Below, one piece after another: positions 49,771 to 59,900 of a stretch of DNA of 64,000 bases. Numbering within the stretch: the first letter of the stretch is position 1; every line of letters starts with the position of its first letter. The DNA comes from Chamaea fasciata (Eukaryota; Chordata; Aves; Passeriformes; Sylviidae), in assembly GCA_029207755.1 (NCBI GenBank), contig JARCOQ010000006.1, positions 31,020,522-31,084,521 of the forward strand. Reading direction: 5' to 3'. A program made the position numbers and the translations under genes. The notes below the pieces were generated by a model. The model did no database searches. It was not told where the DNA came from and saw nothing but the letters and a program-made list of their open reading frames with translations.

Positions 49771-50239
49771 AGGCAATGGCAGCTACCTACAAAATCTAAC
49801 AGAATTCAGTAGGTCTATAACTCATATAGTTACATTATGACTGTCTTGATCTTGGTCTTGGCTGCTATATTTTATCACTCCTTTTGGAATCCAGGTTCAC
49901 CACTGGTGCATACCAAATGCTAAATTGAAATTTCTATGCCATTTGTCAATGGGGAATAACTATTGATCACATTTAAAATTGCTGAGATCTTCAGAATCCA
50001 GGTCAGTCGGCTCCTAGATAAATGTGAGCATTCACATGAATCTTTTGAAAGGAACAGTTCACATCTCATGTACAGTGTTGCTTGGTTTTAAGTGCTTTCC
50101 CCTCTACTGAAGTTCATCTCTGGCAACAGCTCAGTCAAAATAGAACCATGAAGATACAAATTGCTGATTTGCAGGAAACATGCCAAAATCAATTTTCTGG
50201 GTTAAAACACTCAGTGCATGGACTAATTGAAAATGTATC

Positions 50240-50640
50240 TACCACGACTTCACCAAGTCTGTGAACTGCCTGACCAACTTAGTAGCCTTCTATGGTGGAG
50301 TGACTACATCTGTGGACAAGGAAAGAACAAGAGATATCATTTTCTTGCACATCTGTAAGACCTTTAACACAGGTTGTGAGAACATCCTTCTCACTATATT
50401 GGAGAGGTGTGGAGTTGATGATTGATATTTGGTGGATAATGAATTGTCTGGCTGGTTTGCATCTGGGCTGTAATGGTCAAGGACTCAATGCACAGATAGA
50501 GATCAGTGACGGCTAGTGCCCCTCGGGGATCCACACTGGGACTGGTATTGTTTAATGTCTTCATCAGTGACATAGGCAGTGGTATTGAGGGCACCCTCAG
50601 CAACTTTTTGGGTGACACCAATCTGAGTGGTGCAGTTAAC
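50240..50640 (+). mobile_element. CR1 LINE reverse-transcriptase remnant
   Basis: The segment follows the CR1 ORF2 palm domain in order. CTGACCAACTTAGTAGCCTT corresponds to the LTNLVAF motif. ATCTGTAAGACCTTTAACAC corresponds to the CKAFDT-type block, here CKTFNT. GTGCCCCTCGGGGATCCACA is the PQGSVLG-type block, shifted in frame. AACTTTTTGGGTGACACC at 50602-50619 is the catalytic FADDTKL-type block, here reading FLGDTNL. The first of the two catalytic aspartates is replaced by glycine, and several stops and frameshifts interrupt the frame. No start, endonuclease or 5' part is present. It is cut off at 50640 by the GATA microsatellite, after which the 3' tail of a CR1 follows. The copy is dead. 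Confidence 0.9.

Positions 50641-50699
<59 letters not shown>
50641..50699. repeat. (ATAG)n microsatellite, about 14.75 units
   Basis: A perfect ATAG/GATA repeat lies exactly between two CR1 segments. The long uninterrupted tract makes it a likely length-polymorphic locus. Open frames across it on the minus strand (YLSI repeats) are meaningless. Confidence 0.97.
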
Positions 50700-50730
50700 T
50701 AATAGAGATAGAGACTAGATACAAGTACTA

Positions 50731-50952
50731 GATACAAGGAAGAAGTTCTTTCCAGTGTGGGTATCACACCACAGGAACAGGTTGCCCAGAGAGATGGTAG
50801 ATGTTCATTCCTTGTAAAACATTTAAGATCAGGTTAGAGGGATCTCTGAACAATATGGTTTTTTTGAAGATGACTCTGCTCACTGCAGGTGGCTTCGACT
50901 AGATGACCTTTAAAGGTCCCTTCTAACTCAAACTAATACATGATTCCATGAA
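50731..50952 (+). mobile_element. CR1 LINE 3' end after the microsatellite
   Basis: GATACAAGGAAGAAGTTCTT, CACAGGAACAGGTTGCCCAG, GATCAGGTTAGAGGGATCTC and CTTCGACTAGATGACCTTTA, with GGTCCCTTCTAACTCAAACT before the ATGATTCCATGAA tail, form a standard CR1 3' end. It may be the tail of the same insertion as 50240-50640, with an internal deletion of the region between the FADD block and the tail now marked by the GATA tract. Confidence 0.92.
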
Positions 50953-50992
50953 GAATCAACTTGGACAATCAAGTTGCCCTTCAACTGAACAA

Positions 50993-51229
50993 GGGTAGGT
51001 TTAGATTAGGTATTAGGATAAAATTCTTTACTCTAAGGGTGGTGAGACACTGGAAGAAGTTGTCCAGAAAGGTTGTAGATGCTCCATCCCAGGAAGTGTT
51101 TAAGATCAGGCTGGATGGGATTCGGAGAAACCTGGTCTAGTGGCATGTGTTCTTGCCCATGAGTTTTGAACCAGATCTTTAAGGTTGCTTCCAACCCAAG
51201 CCATTCTATGGTTCTGTTGTATGATTCCA
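50993..51229 (+). mobile_element. Second CR1 LINE 3' end in tandem
   Basis: Forty bases after the previous tail a second 3' end begins with GGGTAGGTTTAGATTAGGTA. It continues TCTAAGGGTGGTGAGACACT, GATGCTCCATCCCAGGAAGT, GATCAGGCTGGATGGGATTC and CTTCCAACCCAAGCCATTCT, with tail ATGGTTCTGTTGTATGATTCC. It is the same subfamily as the 50731 copy and in the same orientation. The longest open frame in the window (minus strand, 51033-51494, 153 codons) starts in an AT-rich stretch and runs antisense through this copy; it is not a gene. Confidence 0.93.
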
Positions 51230-53066
51230 TAATCAGAAATGTAGTTGAAAATCCTTCTATAGATGTTGAGATTATGAAAATGGATAGGTTTATAATTCCT
51301 AATGCAACCACCTCATCTGAAATTTTTAAATTTAGCTGTGTCATCAAATTATTTTTCTTTCCTTTTTCTTTTATGTTGAAAGTTATATATGAAGATCTTG
51401 ATTTTCTCAGAAAAAAAAAGTCAAAAAACCTTAAGAACACAGAGCAGAAAAAAAATAAGAAATTACTGGGAGAATCCTGTTGTGTAAAATTCATTTGAAG
51501 ATATTGAGAGCAATATATATTAACAATGAACCAATTCCTGCAGTTCCATGATTTTTTTTAAGAGAATCTAAATCTAGCTGAAGGAATTTAGTTCAGGTTT
51601 CTAAATGTTTTGGTTATTTACTTGTTCTATTCACATGCAAGATGGATCCGTGTCATGCTACTTGCTAAATAAAGGGAAATTACTCATTTCCTTAACCAGA
51701 TGGGTTTCCAGCAAAGTTAAATCCTGAAACTACCATAGTGCAATAAGCAAAAACAAAGTATAATAGCATTTTCTTAATCTATACATCACTGAGGAAAAAA
51801 ATTCCATGCAGAAGTTTAATTACTCTTGGTGGAAGGAAAAATGAAAACACTGAAGGCTTTCAGGGATGGATTTGATTAAAATAAAAAACCAGCTCTGATT
51901 TAAAAGATATATTTTTTCTTTTGTTTATTAATGGCCATAGCAATTTGTTACATAATTCCATTATACGTTTCTTAATTGATGTAGAAGCCACACGCAGTGG
52001 ATTTGCTGTTGCCCATATACAGTTAAAAAGCAAAAGCAATTTGACCATATTAGGCTAATTTCACTAGACAGATTCAGTTCATGCTTCAGCTGTCAGAACA
52101 ACTGCTGCCTTCATATTGTTAGTGATTTTGACATTCCTTTGAGCGACTGAAATATCACAGATTCAAGGAAGGCTAGATAATGGTGGTGCTTTATTCAGAG
52201 TGATTTTCAAGTTTGAGGTTAGCTTAAGAAAATGTTTGTACTGAAGAATTTTCAGTTTTTCCCAAGCATCTAAAGTTTTTGACTACTGTTGCACAACACA
52301 GGAAATAGATTATTAAATACAATTATTCTACAGATACATAGATGAATTTAAACTAATGCATATAAAATGTAGATCTTTGAATTACCTGCACTATTACTTT
52401 CTCGCCATCAGGACAAAGTGTACTGCCTTTTTTTTTTTTCACAAACACAATGAATTATCTTAGCCAGATCCCATCTCCCCAAAGACCAAGCTGCAGAACA
52501 TAGTAGATAGTTGATATGCTGTTGCAATACACGGCAGGTATACTGCCTGTGAAACAGACAGGAGCATAGAATTTATGCTTCCTCACTTCCCTACCTCAGT
52601 TCACAAAAATGGATGCATCCTCTGTGAGAGCAGTATTATGAAAACTTCCCTTGTAGGTGTCACAGTTCATCTGTATCAGAATTTGTAAATTGTATAATGA
52701 ATGAGACAAGTCATATGACATTTTTCAAACCCTTCCCCCAGTATATTCGCTTATAAACGTGCTGAAGTTGTCTTTCCTTTTTTTTCTAGCCTTATAGTGG
52801 CCTTTAAATTATATCTCTGACCTTCAAAGTTTTTGCTCATCACAGCTGTTCACCCATTCTTTACCCTAAATAGACTGTAGCTTCTCTAGTGACACTGCTG
52901 TAATCTGCCTGAAAAGCTGCTATTATTTGGGGTGAAATTTCCTCATACGATGAATGTGCATGAACATGTCTTGGGGGCATGTGAATTTGGGCTTTAAACT
53001 TGCTTAATATTATTATGCAGTTTTACATGTAAGTCTAGTGAATACCTTTTCCTCAAATAATAATTA

Positions 53067-53106
<40 letters not shown>

Positions 53107-54843
53107 TATTGTTGAGTTTGGTTTACAAAGTGTCAAGGAGTTAGCCAAAATGAAATTAGAAAAATTTCCTGTAGCTTGTTGGTCTGTTTATGTGGTGGAT
53201 TTAGATTTGGGGTTTACTGGTGTGAGTTTTCTCTGCAAAAAGTGAGTTGGACTTTGGTGTAAAAACTTATAAAATTTGTTTTCAAGTTTGAGTCTTAACT
53301 GGTGTCTTTGCAGAATGTCCAGATCACATAACTACTGTATCTTCAATGTACCTACTAGTCTCCGATGTCTTTTTGCCTTTAGGCAAGTGGTTTTGGGGTT
53401 TTTTTGAACTCTATGTTTATATGGCTATGTAACAAAATGGAAAGCCTTCCAGTTGATGAAACCTTACTTTTTTGACATATGCCTATCAGCAAGGGCAGGC
53501 ATAGCTTTGCTCGTTACATGAAAAAATAGGCCTTCCATGCCTTCATTTTATCTTTCCTACAAGAATTTCCAGAAGTCACTATTAGCTCTAAAACTAGCTT
53601 CCAAATAAATAACAGCCATTTCACATATTCTGTGGTAAATATCAGATGACACAAATTATTGTTAAATAATAATTTTCAGGTAAATATCTAATTTTTATTA
53701 TTTTCTAAAGATGCAGATTTGAATAATTTGTCAGAATTCTTAAATCTCATGGAATTTATCAAAGTGAGAATCAGTTTAGGTTATGTTTTAGTTGTGCTTG
53801 AAACATAGGAAGGTGGAACCTTAGTGATTCCTTTAATAATCACGCTACTCACACTCAGTTGCTCCAAGAGGAGGTGTGCCAAAGAGAGTTACATGTCAGA
53901 CCGAGATTGTAAAAAGAAAAATATCTCTGCAATTGTTGTCACATGTATACAGGTCCTAGGTTTCTGCCTGAGAAAGGTATCACCTCTTAGAGGTTTTAAC
54001 AGTTGAATTCCCTTAGATCCTGATCCTTCGGTTGGCCAGAAAATCTAAAACAACTTTCCACAGACACCGAGGCAAATGGCAGAAAAAAGGGAAGGAGTGT
54101 GACACAAGGTGAAACCAGAACTCTGTTCAGAAGTATGGAGACATTTCTTATCTCATAAAGAACTTGACATATATATTTTCAAAAAAAGAGAAACATTCAC
54201 CACTGCAAACGTGATTATTGAATATACCTTTGACCATACGTAATGCTGTAAGAACTACACCTTGAAAAAATATTTTTCTTGGTTTATTAAAATGCAGGAT
54301 AATTTGAAAATTTTCTAAATTTACCACTAATTTGTAAGATGCCAATGCTCCATCTGAGAATTATGAAGACTGTGCTTCAGTTGTGTGGAAGTACTAAGAA
54401 AATCAACTATTTCAATCTGTCAGAAACTGCATTACTATTTTGAAGATATCAAAATACCTAAGAGGAAATAAATAGTTTGCCATCCAAACTAAAGTTTGGA
54501 TAGCATGCAAAGTATTCCCCAGGATGATAGCAAGGATGAAAAGGAGAAAACATAGAGACAGAAAGAGAAAACATAATTAGATTAATTTATTCCAGGCACT
54601 CAATAAAACACAAATCCTTGGGAAGGAAATTGCACTCACTGTACTGTAAAAAGTACTAGTCCACTAAGTGCTTTCTAACTTCTGAGAGCCTCATCTCCAA
54701 TCTCAGTATTTTTAAATTCAAAATCATTGGATTTTTGGAATGTTAAATTCAGAAAGTTCTGTAGACTCATATTCTAAGATATATAAATATAGCTATAAAC
54801 ATAACTATAACAACTATAACTAATATAAAATTACTTTAAATCC
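51230..54843. other. AT-rich non-coding interval
   Basis: About 3.6 kb without recognised gene. It contains the A34 tract at 53071-53104 and, at its end, TATAAC/TATAAA-type AT-rich DNA (54779-54832). Confidence 0.5.
53071..53104. repeat. Poly-A tract, 34 bases
   Basis: This is the longest homopolymer in the window. It could be a retrotransposed tail, but no AATAAA and no recognisable gene sequence precede it and no flanking target-site duplication is clear, so a slippage origin is as likely. Confidence 0.95.
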
Positions 54844-55389
54844 CAGAATCACAGAGTGGTTTGGGTTAGAAGGGACCTTAAAGACCATCTTATTCCTACC
54901 CCCTTGCCATGGGCAGGAACAACTTCCACCAGACCAAGTTCCTCAGTTCCAGGGACATCCACAACTTCTTTGGGAATTACGTTCCAGTGACTCACCACCC
55001 ACACAGTGAAAAATTTGTTCCTAATATCCAATCTAATCCTGACCTCTTTCAGGTTAAAACCACTTCTCCTATTCCCATCACTACACACTCTTGCAAAAAG
55101 TCCCTCTGCAGCTCTCTTGCAGGCCCACTTTAGGTACTGGAAGGTGCCAAAAGATCTCCATGGAGCCCTCTCTTCTCCAGCCTGAACAGCTCCAGCTCTG
55201 TCAGCCTGTCATCATAGGAGAGGTGCCACCTGATCATCTTCATGGCCTTGGTTTGGCCTCTAACAGGCCAATGTCCTTTCTGTTGCAGGGACCCCAGAGG
55301 TGGACACAACACTCCAAGTAGGGTCTCACAAGAGTGGAATAAAGGGGCGGAATCACCTCCCTTGAACTGCTGGCCATGCTGCTTTTGGA
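54844..55389 (-). mobile_element. CR1 LINE, 3'-terminal fragment, minus strand, well preserved
   Basis: The plus strand reads AGAATCACAGAGTGGTTTGG, GGGTTAGAAGGGACCTTAAA, CAGGGACATCCACAACTTCT, AATATCCAATCTAATCCTGA, TTCTCCAGCCTGAACAGCTC and CTCCAAGTAGGGTCTCACAA, then AATCACCTCCCTTGAACTGC. This is the reverse complement of about 545 bp at the CR1 3' end, covering the end of ORF2 and the 3' UTR. It is among the least diverged repeats in the window and so probably the youngest insertion here. It is 5'-truncated near 55389. The open frames on both strands at 54849-55448 belong to it or are antisense. Confidence 0.95.
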
Positions 55390-56758
55390 AAGAAAACCCA
55401 ATCATACTTATCTACCATCTTCTGAGTGTAAATCAATTTTTTGTTTAAAAAATATATAGTAGTGTAGTACATACTTTTACAATGGTCTGGGTTGTTCTTT
55501 CAGTGAAATATATACGAGATACAAAAATCAGGTAATGAGAAATCTTTGAGAGAATTTGTTGAAAATTATAGATTTGTTAAGAGCTACAAAAAAATGCTTC
55601 ATTCACTTACTGTCAGTAGGACTCAGTAAGCTTTCTCTGGGAACGGCAGACCCAAAATAAGAATCTTGAAAAGCCTATATAGCCTCTCAGTCAAGCCAAA
55701 CTGTGTTAGCAGTAATGCTTTAAAATTTAAGAGCCGCTTTCATTGAGCGCTCTAACATGTAGACAGTGCTGCTTCTCATGTGAAAACCAAATCAATCACA
55801 GAGAAAAACCCACCCAATCCAATCCCAAAACCTTTCCAAAAAATCTGAGTTAAACCCTTGGTGATAAAGTGACAAATTACTTAATTGTTGTGGACTTTAT
55901 TTGATTTACTCTGATAATCTAGGGCGTTTGTTGGCTTTAGTTCTACACAGACACAGATAGGGGGAAATTGTTATTGCTTGATCAAAGCAAACATTTTCTT
56001 AAGATAAACATTTTATCACATACATATATTAAAAATTTTTACAGAACATGGTTTTGAAAAAATATACCGGTTTTATTTTGCTTCAGCATGCAATTGCCTT
56101 AGAAACTAAATCATATTGTTTGCAACAGAGTCACTAACTCATAAAATGAGAGAGGTTAGAAATTGGGAATTCAAGAGAACCCTCAAAACATTTTGCTAAG
56201 TACAGGAATAATTCCTGTGCCTTAAGAAAAATTCTATTTTCCCTAAATATATGCTAATATCCAAAGCTATGTCTGCACCTGTGTTTTTGTGAGCTTATAA
56301 GGTCTGGCTGTTCACTGTCTCATACTATCAGTCACCATAGTAACTTTTAATGATTTCTAAAGCCCTTAAGCAAAACCAAAAAGAAATTGAATATATTCCA
56401 ATTTCCTGTTCTCAAATTCAAGTTTTGTGGTACAAGGGGAGAGTTTTGAAACATTAGATCTGTTAGAATGTTTTTACACACTGAATAAGCCTCCTACCAG
56501 GTTTACAATCAGAAAAAAGTATTTTTTTTCCCAGGTAATAGAGTGATCATTTAGTGTACTTTTTCCTATCCCTTTATAGGACAGGTCATATTTGACATGA
56601 TACAGATGCTCAATCATGCAGATTTCCTGACACAAATTGGCCTTAAGTATTATGTCTTTATCTCCATGCCCCGGTTTACTGCCACATTTCCTATTTTTCA
56701 GTGTCAATTTTCCTATCATATTACTGTCTATTTTTTGTTAAATAATCTTAGCAAATGG
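55390..56758. other. AT-rich non-coding interval
   Basis: About 1.4 kb. No gene or named repeat recognised. Open frames are below 85 codons except one plus-strand frame that runs into the next block. Confidence 0.5.
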
Positions 56759-56946
56759 TGTGGCAGCTTGTGGTTTATGGTGGATGAGACTGGATGGGCC
56801 ATGGCTGGTGAGGCCCTTCTGCTGTCCAAGGATGCCAATTTGCCAGGGAGGAGCTATCTGCACTATGCCCTGACAGAGGACTTTGGATACCAAGCTGTTC
56901 TTTACAGCTGTAAATCCATCTGTTGAATAAATACTGATATAGCACA
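56759..56946 (+). other. GC-richer block of unknown origin, possibly an LTR fragment
   Basis: Against an AT-rich background this 188-bp block has GGATGGGCCATGGCTGGTGA, GCCCTTCTGCTGTCCAAGGA and GCCAGGGAGGAGCTATCTGC, then AATAAA at 56926-56931 and ends near AGCACA. It begins TGTGG and ends CA, which would fit a short or truncated LTR with a polyadenylation signal, but no TATA box is seen and I do not know the family. An old gene fragment is the other option: a 109-codon plus-strand frame ends within it. Confidence 0.25.
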
Positions 56947-59900
56947 GCAGAAAAATGTTTATAGATATATAAATTGTGTTTAGAGACTGATAAATCACAC
57001 CAGTGTCAATCTTCAAAACACATCAACAGTATTTGATATTCATTAAGAAAGTGCATTGACTAGTGCCTAGTTCTAAATCATTTTGTCACGATTTACACAT
57101 ACACAAAAAAACCCCTGTACTTAACACTTATGTCCTGAATTAGCTGTAACTAGGTTCCAAGGAGCTCCTTCCATAGAGCGAGCACTGATGTCTGTTTTAT
57201 AGAAGAGCCTGATTTTTATTAGGTTTAAATTCCTGGGTGTGTCAAAAAAATTCCATAGAGAATAAGTATCTACTACACAGTTTAAAGGATGAAGTATAGC
57301 AATTCCAAGTCCTAGGTATTTTTCATTTAGTACTGGTTATTTTCTATATAGAAGCTCTTCACTTTGGCATTTGATTTCCTTTGTTGCCCATATTTAATAA
57401 AAATACAAAGAAATTCCATTTAACCAAAGAATAAATAAGTTTCTTATTCCATGTAATTGTCAAAACATTAAAAAACTCAATGAAATTTCCATGATGACGA
57501 GTTTACACTATACTTTTTTCTTCTCTTGAAATAATTTGAGAAATAAGTTTTAAACTAGAAGGTTTCTCTTGGCATTAATGGGGAAAATATGGAACTGTTC
57601 ATAGGAACCTCCTAAATTAGTGATTTATTTTAAAGAGTATATCTTTTATATCTCAAAGCTAGACTATGAAGCCTTACAAATATTTCTATTTATCCTTCTT
57701 CAGAGGTGTAATATAACCTCATTTCTTTGCTAGCCCCTCTTCAAAAGCTGCAAAAGCATTTGGATTAACAAGGAAAAAGTCATCACCTAAGCCTGACTAA
57801 ACCCAGGGTTTCCTGAAAGCAAAATATTATTTCCAAACATAATACAATATTTCTCTCTAAGAAATATTTCATACATATATGTAAGAAGTGTTAGGGTGAA
57901 AAGAAAGATGAAGGATTACTGCCAATTTGAAACAAAGCACAAAAGGCTGACTTATGAAAAATGGTTCTCTGGGAACTCTTGGAATCTACTGTAGAAACTC
58001 CTGCACTAGACCTCCCTTCATTGTCATCCAAGTCCTCCAAAGACACTTCATAAAGATGGGAAGCTTTTGCTAATATTGGCCAAAGACAATCATAAAGACA
58101 ACAGCCTCTGAGGAAGACAGATTGTGCTTCTGAAAGCAATAATTTCAATTTTTGTAATAGAAAAACCAGTACTAGACATGCAGAAATTAATTTGACAAAT
58201 GTTAATAATGCATTTTTGGAAGCCTAGATTTGGGTAGTAGACTAAATGAGTAGAGAAACTACTTCAGTCTCTCAAATACAGATTTTTCCAAAAGCATTAC
58301 GTCTGCCTTATTTCATGCTGAGTATCAGTAACACAATTTTCACTGTTCAAAATTTGTGTATTATTCTTTTCTTTTCTCAGCAATCCAGGAAAAAGAATGG
58401 ATATGATGATGGCACATTTTCTTAGCATAATATCTTTACAGATGTAGAATTAACAACTAATTTAGACTGGAGTTAAAAACACCTGGCGATTAAAAATAAT
58501 CTCTTTTTCCAATGAAAGAAAAGCTGACAAAAAATATCTAATCTACAATTAGCAGCGAAATATTGTCATTTTACAATGCAAGAAAAGTGTTTGATTTCCA
58601 TATGAATTTGCATGTTGAACACACAGAAAATTAATTATTCCAAATATTATAAAAAAATTATCACGTTTCCCAGTCAACTTTTTTTAAAAAAATTATCCAT
58701 TTCTTTCCTCATTCTAAATGTACCTAGCTTGATAAATTTTATTCCCAAATGTTAGAATGCAAATACATTTTAAATACCAAAGTAATGGACTTTCTGGTTC
58801 TTCATATTTGCTTCTGGCTACAAGCAGTGGAATAAATGAAAGAGGGAAAATAATCAAGTTTCACTAGCAGTACTTTGGGTCTTCATCTGAAAATAGCAAC
58901 CTGAGTATGTGGGAAAAATAATGACCAGGAGAAATTGGGGTGTTATTAGATCCAGGTAAATATTGTAAGAATTAATCAGCTTGCTTGGTTGATTCCCTAG
59001 CTAGTTATAAAAGGAGAGAAAAAGTTGTGAAATGTACCCTCAGTACCCAGAAGAACTTGTACCTTGAGCTAGTAAAAATCTACCCCAGAAGATGTGGGAG
59101 CTACAGTAGCTGAGTAGATACGGCTGAATGCATGAGGGTTTATAAAAGGTCTGAGGGCTTGTGTCTTTGGAAATCCTTGTGGGTGTATGACTACATTATT
59201 AGACTGCAACAGACTAAGGTATGCAGACTAAAGATACTCTGAGGGTGAATATCTGAGTGAGAAGATGTAGGTCCTGTTCCCACAATATATACTTACATGA
59301 TCACCAAGGGGTAGTGAAGATACTGCCTACGAAGGTGCTTTCTCTGCATGTCAGCTCATGAGGGGATTAAATACAGCAGCAAAGGTCTGATCTTTGTAGT
59401 CCCTTATATTGTTGTTTCTCTGGATAGATTACTGGTTTCTAGACTCCATCTTTTTTCAAGAAAGAAGATCCTGACTGAGCTGAGGAGGTGCAAACAGTAG
59501 AACAAACCTATATAAAAGTTTGAAAAAATATTGGCAAACAACAATCACATTAAATACCCTTGAAAATATTTAGAAAATTTGAGTTTTATTTAATGTGGCT
59601 ATTTCTTCATTCAAATGCCTAAAGTTCTGTTTTTCATATATTGCACTTTTTATTTGTTTTGCAACTCTCCCTTTACCTACAATCATCAGCTTCATGGAAT
59701 AAGTTCAAATCACAAAGAGGAAGCACATTAGAGGAAAAGAACAAATATGAATGACTTATGACAAGGAACATCAAAGCTCTTGAACTGTGCTAAAAGTGTG
59801 GTTTTCAATGCCTGTACAAAAAAGATTACTTTCCTTCCTACATGCCTGATATGGCAGATGGCTTTTTTGTTTTTGAATTCAAGGAAAATTCTGTACAAGA

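Larger units (their letters stand above)
46531..50239. other. AT-rich non-coding interval
   Basis: About 3.7 kb. It holds an A15 tract at 46922-46936, an exon-like segment at 47020-47082 that ends in an in-frame stop, the minus-strand exon candidate at 48646-48954 and a small hairpin at 49753-49770. No named repeat or RNA gene was recognised. Confidence 0.5.

Noticed and set aside
50503..50724. Minus-strand frame with repeated YLSI units
   Set aside because: Translation of the GATA microsatellite.
51033..51494. Longest open frame in the window, 153 codons, minus strand
   Set aside because: Half is antisense of a CR1 tail and half is A/T-rich low-complexity sequence.
57891..58148. 85-codon minus-strand frame with an acidic SLEDLDDNEG stretch
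   Set aside because: Protein-like in composition but lacks a clear acceptor or donor and any recognised homology.
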